Source of the DNA: Planctomycetaceae bacterium
Lineage (GTDB): Bacteria > Planctomycetota > Planctomycetia > Planctomycetales > Planctomycetaceae
Assembly (NCBI GenBank): GCA_003503535.1
Contig: DOCI01000050.1
Span: forward strand, 1 to 5,182
Direction of reading: 5' to 3'
Length of the DNA stretch: 5,182 nucleotides
The notes beneath the pieces are model-generated. The model had not been told where the DNA came from and made no database searches. It saw nothing but the letters and a program-made list of their open reading frames with translations. This document shows, piece after piece, positions 1-5,182 of this stretch. Position 1 is the first letter of the stretch, and the number at the start of each line of letters is the position of its first letter. The translations under genes were made by a program, and so were the position numbers.

Positions 1-1
1 A

Positions 2-1258
2 GGTCTGGAAATACTTCCTGTCTCTCATGAATATGAGATGAACCATGGCATGACGCTGGATGAAATTGAACAGATGGCACTTGCGAATAATCCAGCGATT
101 CAGCAGGCGTCTGCTTCTGCTCACAAGGCGATGGGTTATCGAGATCAAGTTGGTAAAAGACCCAATCCGACGATAGGCTACAATGGTTCTCAATTAGCTG
201 ATGTCGGGACAGATCAGCACTCTCTTTATTTCGAACAGGAATTCGTGCGAGCGGATAAACTTTCACGAAATGAGTTTGTGCTCCAGAAAGAAGTTCAATC
301 GCAACTCTGGGAAGTCGAAACGCAGCGTTATCGAGTCATTACCGATGTTCGACTACGTTTCTATGAGGCATTGGCAGCCCAGCGTCGTCTGGAACTGGCC
401 GCGGAGTTTTATAACGTCGCAGAAAAAGGAGTACAAATCGCCAAGGCACGACAAAAGGCAACCGAAGGGACTAGACCCGAAGTTCTTCAGGCCGAAATTC
501 AGTTGAAACAAATCGTCGTCCAGCGACGACAGGCTGAGGTCAAATACAGGGGAGCCTGGAAACAATTAATGGCCATGGCAGGCAATTCTGAGATTCCACC
601 CGGCCAATTGATTGGTGTCTTGCCAGATTCGGCGGACTCTCGATCGTGGGATCTGGTTGAGGCTGAGCTATTGGCGACCAGTCCCGAATTGCAGGCTGCT
701 CGTGCCAGAGTGGCTCGGGCTCGCGCTCACCTCGACCGTCAGCAAGTCCAGGCAGTTCCCAATGTGACATTGATGTTGGGAGCTGGCGTGGACAATGCAA
801 CAAACAATGGCTTCATCAACACTCAGATCGGTGTGCCAATTCCAGTTAACAACAAGAATACGGGAAATATCTCGGCTGCCTACGCAGAGGTCTGCCGGGC
901 CTCGCAGGATGTTCGCAGAATTGAATTGGCGATCAAATCGCGGCTGGCAAAAGCGGGGCAAGATTACGATTCAGCTGCGGTTGCAGTCGAGCAATATGAA
1001 AAGGAAATTCTACCACGAGCTCAAGAGACGTTGGATCTGACTGAGAGTGCATACTCTGCAGGAGAATTCAGTTTCCTGCAGACTTTGGTGGTTCGCCGAA
1101 CCTTTTTTGAGACCAAATTGGAGTACGTCGCTGCACAAACCGAACTGGCACAAACCCAAGCTTTGATTGATGGCCTTTTACTCTCTGGAGGGCTCAATGG
1201 AACGCAAGATACTGAATTCGACAGCAGCCTGCGTGACCAGTCTTTAGGCGGCCAATAA
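2..1258 (+). CDS. TolC-family outer-membrane efflux factor (CzcC-like), 5' partial
   Basis: This is the outer-membrane channel subunit of a tripartite RND metal-efflux system; such proteins form a trimeric barrel and periplasmic tunnel that docks with the adaptor. The reading frame is open from the window edge to TAA at 1256-1258, and the first ATG at 38 lies inside it with no stop before it. No signal peptide is visible, so the true start is probably upstream and ATG 38 is an internal Met. Numbering from that Met, two OEP-type repeats are visible. The first opens with TLDEIEQMALANNPAI (6-21), has long helices at about 75-135, and holds RPEVLQAEIQL (146-156). The second starts near 205, has the conserved turn GVPIPVNNKNTGNI (265-278), and ends with the helix around SAYSAGEFSFLQTL (338-350). 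The 418 visible residues are slightly short for the family (about 430-500), consistent with a missing N-terminus only. The family call is firm; the CzcC assignment rests on the adaptor and pump genes downstream. Confidence 0.93.
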   Translation, partial: GLEILPVSHEYEMNHGMTLDEIEQMALANNPAIQQASASAHKAMGYRDQVGKRPNPTIGYNGSQLADVGTDQHSLYFEQEFVRADKLSRNEFVLQKEVQSQLWEVETQRYRVITDVRLRFYEALAAQRRLELAAEFYNVAEKGVQIAKARQKATEGTRPEVLQAEIQLKQIVVQRRQAEVKYRGAWKQLMAMAGNSEIPPGQLIGVLPDSADSRSWDLVEAELLATSPELQAARARVARARAHLDRQQVQAVPNVTLMLGAGVDNATNNGFINTQIGVPIPVNNKNTGNISAAYAEVCRASQDVRRIELAIKSRLAKAGQDYDSAAVAVEQYEKEILPRAQETLDLTESAYSAGEFSFLQTLVVRRTFFETKLEYVAAQTELAQTQALIDGLLLSGGLNGTQDTEFDSSLRDQSLGGQ

Positions 1259-1296
1259 GCTTGTGGGTGTGATTGTCATTGGGCTATTTAACAGCG

Positions 1297-1306
1297 TTTA
1301 CGTAAA
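1297..1306. other. 10-bp perfect palindrome upstream of promoter
   Basis: TTTACGTAAA is a perfect palindrome lying 19 bp upstream of the candidate -35 box of the His-rich gene. It could be a regulator half-site or operator core, but a 10-bp palindrome can arise by chance and no second copy was seen before the adaptor gene. It has no loop or T-tract, so it is not a terminator. Confidence 0.2.
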
Positions 1307-1325
1307 GTCTTTTCTAAAATTTCAA

Positions 1326-1354
1326 TTGACCGACGCACTTATCCATCCTAACAT
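1326..1354 (+). promoter_or_regulatory. Candidate sigma70-type promoter for the His-rich gene
   Basis: A -35 box TTGACC (5 of 6 consensus matches, 1326-1331) is separated by exactly 17 bp from a -10 box TAACAT (4 of 6 matches, 1349-1354). A transcript would start near 1361, about 33 bases before the ATG at 1394. The 17-bp spacing is standard and does not suggest a MerR-type promoter, which usually has a 19-20 bp spacer. The call assumes an E. coli-like consensus, which is less certain in planctomycetes. It implies that the His-rich gene can be transcribed separately from the upstream channel gene. Confidence 0.45.
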
Positions 1355-1393
1355 CATGAGCAGAGTTTAATTTTCTCAATCAACTAGGTCATT

Positions 1394-1831
1394 ATGCAAC
1401 GAGTTCTTTCCCTACTTTTGATTTTTCTCCTGCTGGTGAGCCAGAGCTTTATCTCTGTGCCTCATACGCATGCGGAAACTTCTTTGGTGGAACCAGAAGC
1501 CCATGCAGCGACTTCTCATGTTCATTTGAATAATTCCGGTCACAGTCATACTCATCACCACCAACAAAGTGATGAGACGGAATCGACTGCGCCTGAGGCT
1601 GAACAAAGTCCGGATCATGATTCGGATGCCATCTATTCGACCGAAATTCAACTTCTAAGAGCCAATAAGGTCTCGAAAGTAGTTCCCGTCGAACTTGCTG
1701 TATTCCTGTGTGTAATTGATGACGGTTCGACTGAGAATTCAGAATCGCGTATTTCCACAACCTCCCGTATTGCTCCGAAACAGCAGCAGAAGTGCGCGCT
1801 GTTTCTGTTGAAGCAATCAATTCGCTGCTAG
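1394..1831 (+). CDS. Small exported histidine-rich protein, putative periplasmic metal binder
   Basis: A 145-residue protein with a clear Sec-type signal peptide: MQR, a leucine-rich core at about residues 5-17, and a plausible cleavage after VPHTHA at residue 27. The next 50 residues are rich in His and acidic residues: 11 His in all (24, 26, 37, 42, 44, 50, 52, 54, 55, 56, 75), with the dense cluster HSHTHHH at 50-56 and an acidic DHDSD at 74-78. The C-terminal half has a short hydrophobic strand (KVVPVELAVFLCV, 95-107) and three Cys (106, 134, 145), the last being the final residue. I do not recognise a named family. Its position between the channel and adaptor genes, together with the His cluster, suggests periplasmic binding of Zn, Co, Ni, Cu or similar ions, analogous in role (not homology) to small accessory proteins of Czc, Cop and Sil loci. 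The ribosome site is weak (AGG at 1386-1388). Existence as a gene is well supported by the signal peptide; the function is inference. Confidence 0.8.
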   Translation: MQRVLSLLLIFLLLVSQSFISVPHTHAETSLVEPEAHAATSHVHLNNSGHSHTHHHQQSDETESTAPEAEQSPDHDSDAIYSTEIQLLRANKVSKVVPVELAVFLCVIDDGSTENSESRISTTSRIAPKQQQKCALFLLKQSIRC

Positions 1832-1838
1832 CGTCAAC

Positions 1839-1885
1839 AGGCAGCTCTGTTTCTCATATCGCTTGAGAATCAAGTCTGGCTGCCT
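1839..1885. other. Nested inverted repeat after the His-rich gene
   Basis: A perfect 7-bp outer stem (AGGCAGC at 1839-1845 with GCTGCCT at 1879-1885) encloses a perfect 6-bp inner stem (TTCTCA at 1851-1856 with TGAGAA at 1864-1869, 7-base loop). It begins 7 bases after the stop codon of the His-rich gene. The bases after it are pyrimidine-rich but there is no T-run, so a standard intrinsic terminator is not supported. It could be an mRNA 3'-end stabiliser, a Rho-type pause structure or chance. The rest of the 208-bp gap holds only the promoter and ribosome site listed separately. Confidence 0.3.
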
Positions 1886-1965
1886 TCTCCTAATGTTCTT
1901 CCTGAGTCCCGTTCGTGTTTTCCGTTTCGGACTGCGCATGGCTCCAAGCTCTTGAAGTTCTCTTT

Positions 1966-1994
1966 TTGACAAACTCCGCGGCTGCCATTTGAAT
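1966..1994 (+). promoter_or_regulatory. Candidate sigma70-type promoter for the adaptor-pump genes
   Basis: A perfect -35 box TTGACA (1966-1971) is followed after exactly 17 bp by TTGAAT (1989-1994, 4 of 6 matches to the -10 consensus). Transcription would begin near 2001, about 40 bases before the adaptor ATG at 2040. This is the best promoter-like sequence in the window and fits a separate transcription start for the adaptor and pump. No clear operator palindrome overlaps it, and the 17-bp spacer argues against a MerR-family activator. Confidence 0.5.
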
Positions 1995-2025
1995 CGGCAT
2001 GATCGCATCCCATGTCAGTGAATCT

Positions 2026-2033
2026 GAGGTGAT
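2026..2033 (+). promoter_or_regulatory. Strong Shine-Dalgarno site fixing the adaptor start
   Basis: GAGGTGAT is an 8-base match to the anti-Shine-Dalgarno end of 16S rRNA and lies 6 bases before the ATG at 2040. It is much stronger than the sites before the His-rich gene and the pump gene, supports 2040 as the true start, and suggests that the adaptor is the best translated gene of the set. Confidence 0.75.
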
Positions 2034-2039
2034 CTCATT

Positions 2040-3449
2040 ATGCGAATTCCAGAAGCTATGCGCCTTGTGGGAGGCTTAATCGTTGTTGCCATTATAGGTG
2101 ATATTGTATTTCTCACTCGTGAGCAGTGGTTGCCTCTCATTACAACATCAACGGTCGAGGCCTCTTCCGAAGAGGTCGCCCCGCCGGTTGAAGATCCCAA
2201 AGTTTTGAAGCTTTCTGCTCAAGCTCGAAAGAATCTCGGATTGATTTCCAGACCTGCCAGTCCACAAACCTACTGGAGGAAGATTCAGGTTCCTGGAGCC
2301 ATAGTGGATCGGCCCGGTCGTTCGGATCGGGGAGTCACATCTCCGGCTGTCGGTGTCGTGCTCGAGGTCCACGCGTTTCCCGGAGAAACCGTTCGCCCCG
2401 GAGACCGCCTGTTTACATTGCGATTATTCAGCGAGTACCTGCAGAATACACAAAAGGAACTGTTCAGTTCCAATAAGGAAATCGAACTCATTCAGGAACA
2501 GCTGGATCGATTGAGACCGCTGGCAGAATCTGGTGGGATTCCCAAGACCAAAATAATTGAACTGGAAAACCAACTTCGTCGACAGCAAACGGTGATCCAA
2601 GCCTATCGTCAGGATCTGCTTACACGTGGCTTGAGTCCATCGGATATCCAAAAAGTTGCTGAAGGGGAATTTATCTCTACGATCGATGTGGTCGCACCTC
2701 CTGCCATCAAGCTTGCCGAGTCAGAAAGTAGGATCCAACTGGCATCATTTCAGCCAGATGACGATGAGACGACAACATTTGCTTATGAAGTTCAGCAACT
2801 CAATGCGGGGCTAGGTCAACAAGTCCAGGCTGGGCAATTGCTATCAACGCTTTCGGATCATAGTGCCCTCTACATTGAAGGGCACGCCTTCAAACGCGAA
2901 GCTCCGTACCTGGAACGAGCCGCCCAAAATGCATGGCCGATTGAAGTGGAATTTGCGGAAGACATGGAGGACCACTGGCCGACGTTACAGCAGGCGTTTG
3001 AGATCCGCTACCTCTCAAATTCCATCGACACGGCAAGTCGGACGTTCGATTTCTTCGTGCCTCTTTCCAATCAAGCGAGAGCTTACGAGAAAAATAATGA
3101 GACGTTTGTCGTCTGGCGATTTCGTCCAGGTCAACGTGTTCGGCTGCATGTCCCTGTAGAAGAACTGACCGATGTGATTGTGCTTCCAAGTGCGGGTATT
3201 GTTCGTGAGGGGCCGGAAGCGTATGTCTTTCAGCAAAATGGCGATCTGTTCAATCGGCTCTCCGTGCAGATTCTCCATGAAGATCGGTTGAACACCGTCA
3301 TTGCCAATGATGGCACGATTACGCCGGGACTCTATCTGGCTCAAGGGGCGGCCGCTTCACTGAATCGAGTCCTCAAAGCGCAGGCAGCGAGCGGAATGCG
3401 TGCCGACGTGCATGTTCATGCGGATGGGACCGTCCATGCGGCACACTAA
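2040..3449 (+). CDS. HlyD/CzcB-family periplasmic adaptor of an RND metal-efflux system
   Basis: A 469-residue membrane-fusion protein that would link the inner-membrane pump to the outer-membrane channel. An N-terminal membrane anchor lies at about residues 8-25 (LVGGLIVVAIIGDIVFL). The first half of the split lipoyl domain follows at about 97-128 (SPAVGVVLEVHAFPGETVRPGD), then a helical hairpin rich in Glu, Gln and Arg at about 132-208. The second lipoyl half is at about 214-275 (APPAIKL ... GLGQQVQAGQLLSTL), interrupted by an acidic stretch QPDDDETTT at 238-246. The beta-barrel and membrane-proximal regions cover about 276-440, including FRPGQRVRLHVPVE (361-374) and VLPSAGIVREGPEAYVF (381-397). 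The tail HVHADGTVHAAH (458-469) holds four His and may bind metal. There are no Cys. The start is fixed by a strong ribosome site. The pump gene begins 75 bases downstream with no promoter in between, so the two are probably co-transcribed. Family is certain; substrate is not. Confidence 0.95.
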   Translation: MRIPEAMRLVGGLIVVAIIGDIVFLTREQWLPLITTSTVEASSEEVAPPVEDPKVLKLSAQARKNLGLISRPASPQTYWRKIQVPGAIVDRPGRSDRGVTSPAVGVVLEVHAFPGETVRPGDRLFTLRLFSEYLQNTQKELFSSNKEIELIQEQLDRLRPLAESGGIPKTKIIELENQLRRQQTVIQAYRQDLLTRGLSPSDIQKVAEGEFISTIDVVAPPAIKLAESESRIQLASFQPDDDETTTFAYEVQQLNAGLGQQVQAGQLLSTLSDHSALYIEGHAFKREAPYLERAAQNAWPIEVEFAEDMEDHWPTLQQAFEIRYLSNSIDTASRTFDFFVPLSNQARAYEKNNETFVVWRFRPGQRVRLHVPVEELTDVIVLPSAGIVREGPEAYVFQQNGDLFNRLSVQILHEDRLNTVIANDGTITPGLYLAQGAAASLNRVLKAQAASGMRADVHVHADGTVHAAH

Positions 3450-3524
3450 TTATCGATAGGTCGCATCTCGAAAAAGCTGCAACGGTCTCGCAAAAATTCA
3501 ATCATCTAAAATCGAAGTTCATCA

Positions 3525-5182
3525 ATGTTAAACGCCATCATCCGATTTTCTCTGCGTTACCGCTTACTGGTTCTTGTGATCAGCATGGCGTTACTTGTCT
3601 ACGGCTCCTATCTGGCGACGCAAATGCCGATCGATGTCTTTCCAGATCTCGACCGACCTCGCGTAATCATCATTACGGAGTGTCCGGGGCTGGCGACGGA
3701 AGAAGTGGAAACGCTGGTCACTCAGCCGATTGAAATAGCCTTGCTGGGAGCGAGTGGCGTTCAAGCGGTTCGGAGTCAGTCGACGGCTGGCCTGAATGTG
3801 ATTTACATCGAGTTCGACTGGGATACGGAAATCAAGTCTGCAAGACAAACTGTACAGGAACGACTGACGACGCTGGCCGGAATTCTGCCTGAAGGAATTC
3901 GTCCGCAAATGACCCCGCCAGCTTCCATCATGGGACAGATTGTCGTGGCTGGTATCTATCGACAACAGGGGCCCAATGATGGTGAGTTGTATCCCATCGG
4001 AAAAACCGGGTTACTGGTTGAGGTCGTGCCACAGGACAATGCCGAAGCCATGCTCAAAGTCTGGCGACCCGTTGACCGGCATCGCCATGAAACCTGGGAG
4101 GCAGTCTCTTTAGAAAATGTTTCGTGGGAACAGGAAACACAGAGCGATGAGCAATTTGAGACGCCGCAGGATCGAAAAGCGATCCTGACAATAGACGGCA
4201 CAGATCATACCGTTGAATTCCCCTCCGAAGCCTCCCGCCGGTTAACATTGCGGACAATTTCTGACTGGGTCATCCGCCCCAGAATTCTGAAAGTGACCGG
4301 AGTCGCCGAAGCTTTTATTCTGGGAGGAGATCGTAAGCAGTATCAGGTCCGCATCGATCCCGCCGCTTTGCTGGAATACGATGTCACACTACAGGAAGTC
4401 GAACAGGCTCTCAAAGAGAGCAACATCAACACCAGTGGAGGGTTCGCAGTAAAAGGCGAAACCGAACGACCGATTCGTATTCTGGGACGATTGGGGCCGG
4501 AGCCGGATCGCGTCGTACACGATCTGCAGCAGATCCCAATCAAAGCGAATGAAAAACGCTCCGTCCTGCTCGGGCAGGTTGCTCAGGTGGTCGAAGGGGC
4601 AGAGTTCAAGCGGGGTGATGGCAGTGTGAGTGGACGCCCGGGAGTTGTCTTTACAATCGTTAAACAGCCGCATGTCGATACGCGTGGACTGACCGATCGA
4701 GTGGAAATCGCATTTGCGGAAGCCGAAGAGTCATTGACCGCAGATATCGTAATCAATCCTGAGTTGTTCCAACTTCGCAATTTCATCGATCGAGGAATTT
4801 TCAATGTGGCAGAAGCGTTGGTGATTGGGGCTTTTCTGGTGATCATCATTCTCTTCCTGTTTCTGCTCAACTTCCGCACAACGTTTATTACATTGACTGC
4901 GATCCCACTCTCGCTGGTTATTACTACGCTCGTCTTTCGGATGATCGGTTATATTACCGGAACGGAATTATCGATTAACGTAATGACCCTGGGTGGAATT
5001 GCGGTCGCGATGGGGGAACTCGTCGATGATGCCATTGTCGATGTGGAAAACATCTTTCGTCGTCTGAAAGAAAACAATTCTCTGGAAACGCCACGCCCTG
5101 CGATTCAGGTTGTTTATGAAGCCAGCAAAGAAATCCGCAGTGCGATTGTCTTTGGAACCGCAGTCGTGATTCTGGTCTTCCT
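3525..5182 (+). CDS. czcA: HME-RND heavy-metal efflux pump (CzcA/CusA family), 3' partial
   Basis: This is the proton-driven inner-membrane pump of the tripartite system; the symbol is family-level only. ATG 3525 is the first Met after an in-frame TAA at 3507-3509, and MLNAIIRFSLRYRLLVLV is a typical RND N-terminus; the ribosome site is weak. The frame is open for 552 codons to the window edge, about half of a usual 1,030-1,080 residue pump. Visible parts are TM1 (about 11-31), porter motifs MPIDVFPDLDRPRV (34-47) and PPASIMGQIVVAG (131-143), DWVIRPRILKVTGVAE (247-262), GGDRKQYQVRIDP (267-279), TM2 (about 428-448), TM3 (about 452-476), TM4 (about 484-509) and the start of TM5. In TM4, D501 and E508 match the proton-relay residues D408 and E415 of CzcA, while the site of D402 is Ala495, as in CusA-like pumps. 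About 90 extra residues at 145-240 break the porter domain. Metal specificity cannot be fixed, since much of the pump lies outside the window. Confidence 0.95.
   Translation, partial: MLNAIIRFSLRYRLLVLVISMALLVYGSYLATQMPIDVFPDLDRPRVIIITECPGLATEEVETLVTQPIEIALLGASGVQAVRSQSTAGLNVIYIEFDWDTEIKSARQTVQERLTTLAGILPEGIRPQMTPPASIMGQIVVAGIYRQQGPNDGELYPIGKTGLLVEVVPQDNAEAMLKVWRPVDRHRHETWEAVSLENVSWEQETQSDEQFETPQDRKAILTIDGTDHTVEFPSEASRRLTLRTISDWVIRPRILKVTGVAEAFILGGDRKQYQVRIDPAALLEYDVTLQEVEQALKESNINTSGGFAVKGETERPIRILGRLGPEPDRVVHDLQQIPIKANEKRSVLLGQVAQVVEGAEFKRGDGSVSGRPGVVFTIVKQPHVDTRGLTDRVEIAFAEAEESLTADIVINPELFQLRNFIDRGIFNVAEALVIGAFLVIIILFLFLLNFRTTFITLTAIPLSLVITTLVFRMIGYITGTELSINVMTLGGIAVAMGELVDDAIVDVENIFRRLKENNSLETPRPAIQVVYEASKEIRSAIVFGTAVVILVF

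Noticed and set aside
38..40. ATG as the true start of the channel gene
   Set aside because: The same frame is open to the window edge, no signal peptide follows this Met, and the TolC-type domain starts almost at once, so the start is likely upstream of the window.
1832..1966. In-frame extension of 45 codons past the TAG of the His-rich gene
   Set aside because: A run of this length without a stop has roughly a one in nine chance of occurring at random, the translated stretch shows no domain, and it runs through the inverted repeat. The stop at 1829-1831 is taken as real.
1817..2008. Minus-strand 63-codon frame across the intergenic gap
   Set aside because: It is Arg/Lys-rich with no recognisable domain, overlaps the end of the His-rich gene and covers the promoter of the adaptor. 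It looks like a chance frame.
3450..3524. A promoter or terminator between adaptor and pump
   Set aside because: No -35/-10 pair with acceptable spacing and no stem with a T-run is visible in these 75 bases; co-transcription is the simpler reading.
3957..4244. The pump insert as a frameshift or assembly error
   Set aside because: The pump frame continues without stops before, through and after the segment, and the flanking porter motifs are in the same frame, so it is a true in-frame insertion.
3591..4879. Several minus-strand open frames opposite the pump gene
   Set aside because: They are shadows of a strongly supported RND coding frame, with low-complexity composition and no domain resemblance.
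1..5182. Mobile element, CRISPR array, tRNA or other RNA gene
   Set aside because: No terminal inverted repeats, transposase or integrase motifs, regularly spaced repeats or tRNA-like cloverleaf were seen on either strand.

Overview
This window carries most of a heavy-metal efflux locus of the HME-RND (Czc/Cus) type, with all recognisable genes on the + strand. The order is: an outer-membrane TolC-family factor (5' end cut by the window), a short secreted histidine-rich protein, a periplasmic adaptor of the HlyD/CzcB type, and the inner-membrane RND pump of the CzcA/CusA type (3' end cut by the window). The protein styles suggest a planctomycete (Planctomycetota) chromosome. The main clues are the adaptor sequence with its His-containing tail and the small His-rich protein inside the operon. 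This is a judgement from remembered family resemblance, not a search result. Base composition is moderate and similar across the window, and I see no transposase, integrase, tRNA, CRISPR array or other sign of a mobile element.

Layout. Positions 2-1258 encode the outer-membrane factor. Positions 1259-1393 are non-coding and hold a good sigma70-like promoter candidate. Positions 1394-1831 encode the His-rich exported protein. Positions 1832-2039 are non-coding: a nested inverted repeat lies just after the stop codon, followed by a second strong promoter candidate and a near-perfect Shine-Dalgarno sequence. Positions 2040-3449 encode the adaptor. Positions 3450-3524 are a short gap with no visible promoter. 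Positions 3525-5182 encode the first 552 codons of the pump.

How it works together. In this family the RND pump is a proton-driven trimer in the inner membrane. The adaptor links it to the outer-membrane channel, and metal ions are moved from the periplasm or cytoplasm to the outside. The His-rich protein has a signal peptide and an HxHxHHH cluster, so it is plausibly a periplasmic metal binder that buffers or delivers the substrate. The substrate cannot be fixed from this window: the pump keeps two of the three proton-relay acidic residues known from CzcA but lacks the first, a pattern shared with CusA-like pumps.

The most unusual point is an insertion of roughly 90 residues in the periplasmic porter region of the pump, not found in the standard CzcA or CusA layout. 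Otherwise the locus is a recognisable metal-efflux operon, and I do not see evidence for an entirely new system.
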